Positions 51,101 through 58,236 of a DNA stretch of 64,000 nt are shown here, piece by piece. The position numbers and the translations under genes are program-made. Each line of letters opens with the position of its first letter. The first letter of the stretch is position 1. The stretch is from positions 1-64,000 of the forward strand of contig DASUUH010000125.1 in the NCBI GenBank assembly GCA_036374175.1, in the 5' to 3' direction. The DNA comes from JASLBX01 sp036374175 (GTDB taxonomy: Bacteria > Actinomycetota > Actinomycetes > Jiangellales > Jiangellaceae). The notes under the pieces were generated by a model. The model was not told where the DNA came from. It was given only the letters and a program-made list of their open reading frames with translations, and searched no databases.

Positions 51101-51476
51101 TGAAGATGTCGACCGTGCCGGACCGGAAGTGGGATGCCCGGTCCTCGTTCTCGCGCCGTAGACCGAGGTCAGGGCCGGACTCGTCGCCGACCGAGTTGCC
51201 GCCGCCCTCGCCGCGGGTATGCATGACGATCCCGCAGCGAATGTCATAGAGTTGGTTCCATACACCGCATGGCGCGATGATGCTGGTGTCATCGTCCGGA
51301 TGTGCCCATATACCCATCAAGTTGACCTTGACGGGATCGTCATCTGAGCTGTCGACCTCAACCTTGCCGCTGTGCGCGTCCGCAGCAAACCCCCCGACCG
51401 GAGCCGTGGCCGCCGGGACGGCGAAGCCCATGATCAAGGGCACTGCTGCTGCTAAAGGCAATGCAAGCCGTTTCAC
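48171..51476 (-). CDS. Secreted PIG-L family deacetylase with NEW3-like and CBM9-like modules
   Basis: 1101 aa from GTG 51476, preceded by GGAGGAGG. Signal peptide 'KRLALPLAAAVPLIMGFAVP' ending near 'ATA'. PIG-L domain at about 50-330: zinc site 'VNLMGIWAHPDDDTSIIAPC' and 'GFSPVGSGHGNHQYSGRMVW'. Then bacterial Ig/NEW3-like repeats ('VSLTLPAGYSVDATSKPYAD') and a CBM9-like module at about 590-820 ('VDGVDTEGEYAGAQLDISRR'), with a C-terminal Cys-containing tail. It probably removes N-acetyl groups from an extracellular glycan or glycoconjugate. Close to a sugar-uptake cluster transcribed divergently beyond the DeoR gene. Confidence 0.85.
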   Translation of the reverse strand: MKRLALPLAAAVPLIMGFAVPAATAPVGGFAADAHSGKVEVDSSDDDPVKVNLMGIWAHPDDDTSIIAPCGVWNQLYDIRCGIVMHTRGEGGGNSVGDESGPDLGLRRENEDRASHFRSGTVDIFNTDLVDFYYNTSAPLTEEFWGHERTLERTVRVIRETRPDVIVGFSPVGSGHGNHQYSGRMVWEGIKAAADPTMFPEQLEGPNALEPWLVKKTTSGGSTQGSGGQNAPHCTTGFTPSANNPFTVHGVWTGYESPYTWLPGNVQGVEPGTHKTWAQIGREGNRAHPTQGRLMHQGLTNPSCSRWGVTQSFVPFQPNSSPLAGRDDALFYGASIPDPGGMPLGSLFYLTAEDFFAVAGQSFEVTVHAQSGEGTLPDGSVELDVPAGWTVTPAQDIGAVSDSAVSTATFTVTPAGVATAGRYKIAANYSAGDITGYNETVVEVVPAVEGRFERWGNFAEFDQWGDANSFVAGRSSAVQRIGAGETITVPVTVRNWTDTTQSGDVSLTLPAGYSVDATSKPYADLAARDKTTVTFELTHNNPDAPGGTNDSVTITTTYSEPAGSSSETLSLTVVPTTVVSQAPAAPSVDGVDTEGEYAGAQLDISRRWEGQNCASAADCGEGSYAKVNWHGDDLYLFAHVIDDVQSAAATPERCFGHWLVDSVEFLLDPRGNAVDTSTTFKMGVFPFSDDPTGFAGNGVNGPCWTRDADNHQGFSSGPLADTVPNAPNAPGVEVDTNAVLNENGVWDGGSYTIEMKVPLDVLPAAAGPTSTPPTGDPVSNVVDPTYVGLNITPYDSDTQNFVGQTRLAWSPFGSQQSEPYRWGHAYLDGYEPPANRPTTPRDAIIPDSALRGVDAPQTIYQSATNGVTISGLNPTRAMAVSGVTLGESAVDVRFSSGEAGTARLFLWSGQHGYIPVFESSCPGDYDGFTACDPSDGAPPPWGDDLGGRVVGDETVQVSTGTGQVSLPIDAATFEQLRADGSLLVSFESTAGGVQAFHVPLARGFQAPVASMPVLNTFKAGATVPVRLVEGKIAELAEGSPTLTPVVCGLGAATAAAEPVSGGIADGAIYRWRTSAELAGTCGRLDVTTSDGTTYPAFFQFD

Positions 51477-51622
51477 GAGGACCTCCTCCGGCCGGCCGGA
51501 AACAAGTCCGGCTAGCAGCGTCACATCGAATTGCAGCTCACGCTAACGGAATGTGCGCGTTTTTGCTAGAGGCTGACCGAATCTGCGCGACCGTTAGCGA
51601 TCGGGTGCGATCACTGGGTGGG

Positions 51623-52963
51623 CTAGATTAGAGCGCGCAATTCGGGGACGGCCGCTTCGTATCCGGCGAGCAACTGCCGGGCCACGTCGACGGAGTCGAC
51701 AAGTGGGTGCAGCGCGAATGCACGCAGTGCCCGGTCCCGCGAGCGTTCTCGCGCGGCCGCGATCGTCTCACGCTCGACCGCCTTCACCGCCAGCATCAGT
51801 CCGAGCTGGTGTTCCTCGACCGCGCCGACGCCGATCGGATGCGCGCCGTTGCCGTCCACCAGGCACGGGACCTCCACGACAGCATCCGCGTCCAACCCCG
51901 ACACCGCGCCGCGGTTACGTACGTTAAGGATGTGCGTCGAGTGCTCGTCCCGAGCGATCGCGGCCATCAACTCGAGTGCCACGCGCTCGTATCCCCCACC
52001 TTCGACGTCGTCCTCGTCCCGCGGCACCGCACCGTGTTCGCGAGTTTCGGCCATGTACGACGCATCACGTTCGCGGCGTACTCGGTGCCATTCGTCGAGG
52101 GCGCCGGCAGGGTCGCGCTCGACCGTCTCGTAGAACCGCCGCTGCTGGTCGAACAGGAACTCGCCGCGGGTGCGACCGCCGGCTACGGACATCGCATGAA
52201 CGGCTTCGCGGTGAAAGTACCAATACCACAGGTATTCGTTGGGGACCGCGCCGAGCACTCGCAACCATTCGGCGCCGAACAGCCGGCCCTCCTCGAACGA
52301 GTTCACCAGGGCGTCGTCCGCTAGCAGCCTGGGCAGCTCGTCCCGGCCACCGGCCGCCACCGCTCGCAACCAGCCCATGTGGTTCAACCCGACGTAGTCG
52401 AACCACACCTGGTCCGGCTCGAGGTCCAGCGCACGGGCCACCCGGCGGCACATCGCGATCGGCGAGTCGCAGATGCCGATGACCCGGTCGCCCAGCAGTT
52501 CGGACATCGCCTCGGTAACCATGCCGGCGGGGTTGGTGAAGTTGATGACCCAGGCATCCGGCGCCGCCTGAGCGACCTGCTCGGCGATCTCCAATGCGAC
52601 GGGGACGGTCCGCAATCCGTAGGCCACCCCGCCGGGACCGGTGGTCTCCTGCCCGAGCATGTCCAGACGTTGAGCCACCCGCTCATCGGCCACCCTGCCG
52701 GACAACCCGCCTACCCGAATGGCTGAGAAGACGAAATCGGAGCCGTCCAGTGCAGCTCCGAGCTCGACCGTCGCCGTCACCTTGGGTGGCTGCTCGGCCT
52801 GGGCAGCCATCTGCTCCAGAACCCTGCTGATCACGGCCAGCCGACGCTCGTCAACGTCGTAGAGCGCCACCTCGTCAACGCGTGGTTCGGCGGTGTCGGC
52901 GAGCAGCGCGCCGTAAACCAGCGGCACGCGGAACCCCCCGCCGCCGATCACCGCCAGTTTCAT
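51623..52963 (-). CDS. Glycoside hydrolase family 4 (6-phospho-glycosidase-like)
   Basis: 446-aa NAD- and metal-dependent glycosidase. NAD motif 'MKLAVIGGGGFRVPLVYGAL', 'GDRVIGICDSPIAMCRRVAR' with the metal-binding Cys, 'DYVGLNHMGWLRAV' with the metal-binding His, and 'FSAIRVGGLSGRVADERVAQ'. GH4 enzymes oxidise C3 of the substrate and eliminate the aglycone; this subtype is annotated as 6-phospho-beta-glucosidase, although no PTS gene is here. Overlaps the DeoR stop by ATGA, so one operon with its regulator. Confidence 0.9.
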   Translation of the reverse strand: MKLAVIGGGGFRVPLVYGALLADTAEPRVDEVALYDVDERRLAVISRVLEQMAAQAEQPPKVTATVELGAALDGSDFVFSAIRVGGLSGRVADERVAQRLDMLGQETTGPGGVAYGLRTVPVALEIAEQVAQAAPDAWVINFTNPAGMVTEAMSELLGDRVIGICDSPIAMCRRVARALDLEPDQVWFDYVGLNHMGWLRAVAAGGRDELPRLLADDALVNSFEEGRLFGAEWLRVLGAVPNEYLWYWYFHREAVHAMSVAGGRTRGEFLFDQQRRFYETVERDPAGALDEWHRVRRERDASYMAETREHGAVPRDEDDVEGGGYERVALELMAAIARDEHSTHILNVRNRGAVSGLDADAVVEVPCLVDGNGAHPIGVGAVEEHQLGLMLAVKAVERETIAAARERSRDRALRAFALHPLVDSVDVARQLLAGYEAAVPELRALI

Positions 52964-53712
52964 GCCAGAACCACCTCGACGCCGGTCTGGCGCACCACGT
53001 CGAGGGTGCTCGGATCAGCGTCCTCATCGGTGACGAGCATGCTCAGCCGCTCGGGGCCGCAGACCCGGGCCAATCCGCTGCCGGGAAACTTCGACCCGTC
53101 CGCGACCAGAACCGTCCGGTCCGCCGAGCGCAACATTGCGCGCTTGACCGGCACCTCCACCGTCGTGGTGTCCATCACCGAGCCATCGCCGCGTACCCCG
53201 CTCGTACCTAGAAACAGCACGTCGGCGTGAACCTGTTCGAGAGCCTGTTCGGTGAGGAATCCCACCATCGATCGGTAGTTCCGCCGCACTTGGCCGCCCA
53301 GCAGGACAAGGTCGATCGCTCCGTCGTCCTTCAACTCCTCGTAGACCGCAAGGCTGTTGGTGACCACAGTCAGCGGTCGGCCGTGCAGGTGTGCGGCGAC
53401 GCGGTGCACAGAGGTGCCGATGTCGCACAGCACCACCGCCCCGTCCGGGACGAGCGTCGCCGCCCGGCGAGCCAGCCGGTCTTTAGCTTCCGGATGCGTG
53501 ACAGCGACATCCTCGAACGAAGGCTCGTTGGCCTCGCCGAGCATGGCGCCCCCATGCACCCGGTGCAGCCGCCCATCCCCGTGCAGCATGGACATGTCGC
53601 GCCGGACGGTTGCAAGGCTCACCCCCAGCCGCTCAGCGACGGCTCGCGCCGACAACGCCCCCTCGGCGCGGAGCATCTTGAGGATCTCCTGCCGCCGCTG
53701 TTCCGCAAGCAT
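52960..53712 (-). CDS. DeoR family regulator
   Basis: 250 aa from ATG 53712 (a longer ATG 53742 lies inside the operator). HTH 'MLAEQRRQEILKMLRAEGAL' with 'SARAVAERLGVSLATVRRDM'; sugar-phosphate sensing domain 'AVVLCDIGTSVHRVAAHLHG', 'LTVVTNSLAVYEEL' and 'VLFLGTSGVRGDGSVMDTTT'. It probably represses its own operon with GH4 and the divergent PfkB-ABC operon and is released by a phosphorylated sugar. Confidence 0.9.
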   Translation of the reverse strand: MLAEQRRQEILKMLRAEGALSARAVAERLGVSLATVRRDMSMLHGDGRLHRVHGGAMLGEANEPSFEDVAVTHPEAKDRLARRAATLVPDGAVVLCDIGTSVHRVAAHLHGRPLTVVTNSLAVYEELKDDGAIDLVLLGGQVRRNYRSMVGFLTEQALEQVHADVLFLGTSGVRGDGSVMDTTTVEVPVKRAMLRSADRTVLVADGSKFPGSGLARVCGPERLSMLVTDEDADPSTLDVVRQTGVEVVLA

Positions 53713-53735
53713 GGCAGACAGGCTAGCATCGAAAT

Positions 53736-53846
53736 CGCTCAACCGAATGAGCGGTTCTGCTCATTCGACCGGTAACAGTGTGGTCTCAGTGCGGCGAAGA
53801 CCGGTCGACAACCGATGTTCCGCTCAACTATAGTCAGTATCGCTCA
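53736..53846. promoter_or_regulatory. Divergent sugar-operon operators and promoter
   Basis: A perfect inverted repeat CGAATGAGC-N6-GCTCATTCG spans 53744-53767. CGCTCA further occurs at 53736-53741, 53821-53826 and 53841-53846. A plus-strand promoter TCGACA (53805-53810), 18-base spacer, TATAGT (53829-53834) drives the kinase-ABC operon, and two CGCTCA copies 20 bases apart flank its -10. They are the likely binding sites of the DeoR protein. Confidence 0.7.
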
Positions 53847-53877
53847 TCTTGGGCACAGGCTTGAGGGGGACGAAGGC

Positions 53878-55056
53878 GTGAACAGCAGCCCACCGCCCGG
53901 AGCTGCCGGCGAGCCCACCGGCGCCAACGAGGCTGCCGCCACAGAAGCGGGTGGCGTTGGTCGTCCGGCGCTGGCTGACGATGGAGATCGGTCGCTCGGG
54001 CATGACCCGCTCGCGCCCAGCCGTACCCCGAGCTCGCCACGCCGCGACGTCCTCTGCGCTGGGCTGGTCTTCCTCGACATCGTCTTCACCGGCCTGCCCT
54101 CACCACCGATGCTCGGCCGCGAGATCTGGTCCGAGGGCATGGGTTCGTGTCCTGGTGGGGTCGCCAACGTCGCCGTCGCGCTCAGCCGGCTTGGTCTGCG
54201 GACCACTCTCGCCGCGCCGTTCGGGGCCGATGCCTACGGCGATTTCTGCTGGCAGGTACTGGAAGAGGAAGAAGGCGTCGACCTCTCCCGATCCCGCCGG
54301 TTCCGCGGCTGGCACTCCCCTGTGACAATCTCGATGGCTTATGAGCGCGACCGTGCGCTGGTTACGCACGGGCATCCGTCGCCGATTCCCTTCGACGAGA
54401 TAATCGGAGTTCCGCCACAATGCCGCGCGGTCATCCGCTCGCTGGCCGAAGAACCCGAGGCGTGGCCGAACTTGGCCCGCAAGGACGGTGCTCTCGTCTT
54501 CGCCGACGTGGGTTGGGACCCGTCCGAAAACTGGTCCGCCGACACGCTGCGGCAGCTTGCCGACGTCGACGTCTTTCTGCCCAACGAGGCAGAGGCCATG
54601 GCCTACACCCGCACCGAAACCGCTGAGGAGGCGCTGGCAGCGCTCACTGAGCGGGTTCCGATCGCGGTGGTCACCCTGGGGCCCGACGGGGCGATCGCCA
54701 ATGATCAGAACACCGGGGAGTCGGTGCGGGTGCCGGGTCTGGCAACTGACGCGCTGGATCCGACCGGAGCCGGTGACGTGTTCGTCGCCGCCTTCACCAC
54801 CGGAACGCTGGCCGGCTGGCCCCTGGAGTACCGGCTGCGGTTCGCCGTGCTGTGCGCCGGACTGTCGGTCCGGCATTTCGGCGGTTCACTGTCGGCGCCC
54901 GGCTGGGCTGACATCGCAGCGTGGTGGACGGACGCCGGTGCGGCCGACACCGGCCTGGCGAAGGCGTACGGATTCCTCACCGACGTTCTGCCGGCGGGCG
55001 CGGTCAAACCCGTCACCAGGGCACCTGCGACGATCGGACTCCGTCCGGATCGGTAG
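53878..55056 (+). CDS. PfkB family carbohydrate kinase
   Basis: 392 aa from GTG 53878 with GAGGGGGA upstream. A ~60-residue disordered N-terminus ('GAAGEPTGANEAAATEAGGV') precedes the ribokinase-like fold: 'LCAGLVFLDIVFTGLPSPPM', 'GSCPGGVANVAVALSRLGLR' and the anion hole/catalytic 'LDPTGAGDVFVAAFTTGTLA' with the Asp base. It phosphorylates a sugar taken up by the ABC transporter encoded next. The long N-terminal extension is unusual; a shorter translation from an internal start cannot be excluded. Confidence 0.85.
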   Translation: MNSSPPPGAAGEPTGANEAAATEAGGVGRPALADDGDRSLGHDPLAPSRTPSSPRRDVLCAGLVFLDIVFTGLPSPPMLGREIWSEGMGSCPGGVANVAVALSRLGLRTTLAAPFGADAYGDFCWQVLEEEEGVDLSRSRRFRGWHSPVTISMAYERDRALVTHGHPSPIPFDEIIGVPPQCRAVIRSLAEEPEAWPNLARKDGALVFADVGWDPSENWSADTLRQLADVDVFLPNEAEAMAYTRTETAEEALAALTERVPIAVVTLGPDGAIANDQNTGESVRVPGLATDALDPTGAGDVFVAAFTTGTLAGWPLEYRLRFAVLCAGLSVRHFGGSLSAPGWADIAAWWTDAGAADTGLAKAYGFLTDVLPAGAVKPVTRAPATIGLRPDR

Positions 55057-55108
55057 CACTCGACTCATGCGGCCTTCGGCTTGCAGTTAATTGATAGGAG
55101 GACACTTA

Positions 55109-56464
55109 ATGGCTCGGATATTCCACCGCGCGGTGGTCGGCGCCGGCCTCGTCACCCTCGTTCTCGCGGCGTGTGCGCCCGGCGACGACGGCGACGAGTC
55201 GGCTGAGAGCGAGGAAACGCCTGAGTCGACCGGGGAGCCGGCCGAGATCGACGAAGAAGTCACTCTGATCGTGTGGGACCAGGAGGTCCGGGGCGGCCAG
55301 AACGAGGTCATGGAGGAGCTCAACACCGCCTTCATGGATGAGCACCCCAACATCACGATCGAGCGGGTGTCGCGGTCGTTCGAGGACTTACAGACCACTC
55401 TGCCCCTGGCGCTCACCGGCGATGACGCGCCGGACGTGGTGCAGGCCAACAATGGCCGGCCGATCATGGGTGCGTTCGTCGAGGCCGGCCTGCTCGTCCC
55501 GCTGGACGACTACGCCGGGCAGTACGGCTGGACCGAGCGATTCCCGGAGTCCGTGCGGGCGACCGCCAGCTACAGCCCCGACGGCGTGACCTTCGGCGAA
55601 GGGAGTCTGTACGGCTTGGCCCAGCAGGGCGAGTTGGTCGGCGTGTTCTACAACAAGGGAAAGCTCGACGAACTTGGCCTCGAGGTGCCGCAGACGTGGG
55701 AGGAGTTCGTGGCCGCGGCCGAGACGGCGAGCGAGGCCGGCGAGGTTGCCCTCCCGCTGGGCAACATCGACCAGTGGCCGGGCATCCACGTGTACGGCGC
55801 CGTGATGAACCGCCACGTCCCCACCGAGGACATCCGGCATCTCGGCTTCGGCTCCGCGGGCGCAGACTGGACGAGCGAGGAGAACACGGCCGCCGCCGAG
55901 GAAATCGTCTCGATGGCCGACGCGGGGCTGTTCAACGAAGGGTTCAACGGTGCCGACTACGACACCGTGTGGGCCGAGTTCGCCGAAGGCAACGGCGTGT
56001 TCCTCATCGCAGGCACCTGGCTGCTCGCCGACCTGGTCGACGCGATGGGCGACGACCTCGGATTCATGCTGCCGCCGCCCCGCGAGGGGCAGCCGAACGT
56101 TGCGACGGGTGCCACGTCGCTGCCGTTCGCGATCACTTCGGCCGCCGAGAACCCGGACGCGGCAGCGCTGTACCTGGACTTCATCACGAGTCCGGAAGCG
56201 ATGCAGCTGGTCACGGAGCAGGGCATGTTCCCGTCCGTCGACGCCGGGTCGCAGCAGACGCAGAACCAGGCGCAGGCTGATGTGTTTGCCGCGTGGGAGA
56301 CCGTCACGGCCGATGACGGCGTCGTCCCGTACCTGGACTGGGCTACGCCTAACTTCTACGACACGATCGCCGCGGCGATCCAGGAGTTGCTTGGCGGCCA
56401 GCTCGAGCCCGACGCATTCCTGCAGCGCCTGCAGGACGAGTACAGCAGCTACGTCGGCGGGTGA
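55109..56464 (+). CDS. ABC sugar-binding lipoprotein
   Basis: 451-aa extracellular solute-binding protein family 1. Lipoprotein signal 'MARIFHRAVVGAGLVTLVLA' with lipobox LAAC (Cys22 or nearby), acidic linker, then 'VTLIVWDQEVRGGQNEVMEE' and 'DAPDVVQANNGRPIMGAFVE', 'YGLAQQGELVGVFYNKGKLD' and 'MLPPPREGQPNVATGATSLP'. ATG 55109 follows AGGAGGACAC. Delivers a sugar or glycoside to the two permeases downstream. Confidence 0.9.
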   Translation: MARIFHRAVVGAGLVTLVLAACAPGDDGDESAESEETPESTGEPAEIDEEVTLIVWDQEVRGGQNEVMEELNTAFMDEHPNITIERVSRSFEDLQTTLPLALTGDDAPDVVQANNGRPIMGAFVEAGLLVPLDDYAGQYGWTERFPESVRATASYSPDGVTFGEGSLYGLAQQGELVGVFYNKGKLDELGLEVPQTWEEFVAAAETASEAGEVALPLGNIDQWPGIHVYGAVMNRHVPTEDIRHLGFGSAGADWTSEENTAAAEEIVSMADAGLFNEGFNGADYDTVWAEFAEGNGVFLIAGTWLLADLVDAMGDDLGFMLPPPREGQPNVATGATSLPFAITSAAENPDAAALYLDFITSPEAMQLVTEQGMFPSVDAGSQQTQNQAQADVFAAWETVTADDGVVPYLDWATPNFYDTIAAAIQELLGGQLEPDAFLQRLQDEYSSYVGG

Positions 56465-57399
56465 CGACCGCCGCAGCGTCGCGCCCCGTCGCGGCTACAT
56501 CGCTACCCCGGGAGTCCGGCAGGCGCCGGGCTCCCGGGGAGCCGCGCCGGGTCGCGTACCTCTACATCCTGCCCGCGTACGTCGTCTTCGTCCTGTTCAT
56601 GCTCGTGCCGCTGGTACGAGCAGCCAACATCTCCCTCTACGAGTGGAACGGGTTGACGGCGTCCACCTGGGTGGGTTTCGAGAACTACCGCGAGATCATC
56701 GCGGACGCCGGATTGCGGGCGGCCTTCGGCCATGCCGCCGTCCTGATCTTCTTTTACGCGGTTCTTCCGGTAGTGGTCGCGCTGCTGCTGGTGGCCACCA
56801 TGACCCGGGCCCGGCTGCGGGGCCTAGGGTTCTACCGCACGGTGCTGTTCGTCCCGCAGGTCATAGCGATGGTCGTGGTCGCCGTCGCGTGGCGCCAGAT
56901 CTACGCGCCGGACGGCCCGCTCAATCAGGCGTTGCGGGCTGTCGGTCTGGACGGGCTGGCTCGAGCCTGGCTGGGCGATTTCAACTGGGCGCTACCCGCA
57001 GTGGGGTTCGTCGGAACCTGGGTGCAGACGGGCCTGTGCATCGTGTTGTTCCTGGCCGGGATCAGCAAGATCCCCCGAGACCTCTACGACGCAGTCCGGT
57101 TGGACGGCGCCGGCCCGGTACGCGAGTTCTTCACCATCGTCCTGCCGGCTCTGCGCAACGAGATAAGCGTGGCACTGACGCTCACCGTCATCGCGGCGCT
57201 GCGCAATTTCGACCTGGTCTACATGACCACTCGCGGCGGCCCCGGCAACGCCACCTCCGTTCCGTCGTTCGAGGTGTACCGGCGGGCCTTTCAGATCGGA
57301 GAGGTCGGTTCGGCGGCGGCCGTGGCCGTCACGCTGACCCTGCTGATCTTCTTGATCACCGTGGGTATCACCCGGGTGGCAGAGCGGAGCGAGTCGTGA
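56461..57399 (+). CDS. ABC sugar permease, MalF-like
   Basis: 312-aa inner-membrane permease of the binding-protein-dependent type, six helices: 'YILPAYVVFVLFMLVPLVRA', 'LIFFYAVLPVVVALLLVATM' and others, with the EAA loop 'DLYDAVRLDGAGPVREFFTI' that docks to the ATPase. GTG 56461 overlaps the lipoprotein stop (GTGA). No ATPase gene follows; such actinobacterial systems generally share MsiK elsewhere. Confidence 0.9.
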   Translation: MTTAAASRPVAATSLPRESGRRRAPGEPRRVAYLYILPAYVVFVLFMLVPLVRAANISLYEWNGLTASTWVGFENYREIIADAGLRAAFGHAAVLIFFYAVLPVVVALLLVATMTRARLRGLGFYRTVLFVPQVIAMVVVAVAWRQIYAPDGPLNQALRAVGLDGLARAWLGDFNWALPAVGFVGTWVQTGLCIVLFLAGISKIPRDLYDAVRLDGAGPVREFFTIVLPALRNEISVALTLTVIAALRNFDLVYMTTRGGPGNATSVPSFEVYRRAFQIGEVGSAAAVAVTLTLLIFLITVGITRVAERSES

Positions 57400-58211
57400 T
57401 CTCGCGCTCCGAACGATCGCTGAACTACCTGATCCTGAGCCTGTTCGCGCTCTTCGCGCTTTACCCCCTGCTGTCGATTCTGACCGCGGCTGTGGCCCCG
57501 TCCGGTGCCTCGGCCGGATTGCTGCCGACCGAGATCACGTTCGACAACTTCGCCGAAGCCTGGGAACTCGGCCGGTTCGGCCAGTACCTGCGTACCAGCG
57601 TCGTGGTCAGCAGCAGCGTGGTCGTGTTGGCAACGCTCATGTCGATCATGGCGGGGTATGCGTTCGGGACGATGCGCTTTCGCGGCAACGGTGTGCTGTT
57701 CTACCTGCTGCTACTCGGGATCATGGTGCCGACGGAGGCCATCGTCGTCCCGCTGTTCTTCGACCTGCGCGAGCTGGGGTTGACGAACACCTACTGGGCG
57801 CTGATCCTGCCTCAGACGGCGCAGTCGGTGGCGTTCGGTACGTTCTGGATGCGGGCGTACTTCAGGACGAGTTCGCGGGCGCTGGTGGAGGCGGCGCGGA
57901 TGGACGGCGCCGGCCACTGGCGGACGTTGTGGTCGGTGCTGCTTCCCGTCGGCCGGCCGGCCATGGTCACGATGATCGTGCTCGTGTTCATGTGGACGTG
58001 GAACGAGTTCCTGATCCCCCTCGTCATGGTGACCGACGAGAGCCTGCGCACCGCACCGCTGGGGTTGGCCTTCTTCCAGGGCCAGTACACGGCGGACGTC
58101 CGGCTGCTCGCTGCCGGCGCTGCCATCGTGGCCGTGCCCGTGGTGATCGTGTACCTGTTCCTGCAGCGCCACTTCATCCGGGGCATGCTCGAGGGCTCCA
58201 CCCGCGGCTAG
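57396..58211 (+). CDS. ABC sugar permease, MalG-like
   Basis: 271 aa from GTG 57396, overlapping the previous stop (GTGA). Six helices and the EAA motif 'ALVEAARMDGAGHWRTLWSV' with 'VLVFMWTWNEFLIPLVMV'. Partner of the MalF-like permease in a CUT1-type importer. The substrate is not identifiable from sequence; neighbours (GH4, PIG-L deacetylase, sialidase-like protein) suggest an oligosaccharide or amino-sugar glycoside. Confidence 0.9.
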   Translation: MISRSERSLNYLILSLFALFALYPLLSILTAAVAPSGASAGLLPTEITFDNFAEAWELGRFGQYLRTSVVVSSSVVVLATLMSIMAGYAFGTMRFRGNGVLFYLLLLGIMVPTEAIVVPLFFDLRELGLTNTYWALILPQTAQSVAFGTFWMRAYFRTSSRALVEAARMDGAGHWRTLWSVLLPVGRPAMVTMIVLVFMWTWNEFLIPLVMVTDESLRTAPLGLAFFQGQYTADVRLLAAGAAIVAVPVVIVYLFLQRHFIRGMLEGSTRG

Positions 58212-58236
58212 GCCCTCGACTCTGCGCGTGCCTTCG

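Noticed and set aside
55950..57395. Long in-frame upstream extension of the MalG-like permease
   Set aside because: The part before 57396 is another frame of the lipoprotein and MalF genes; only the last 271 residues are real.
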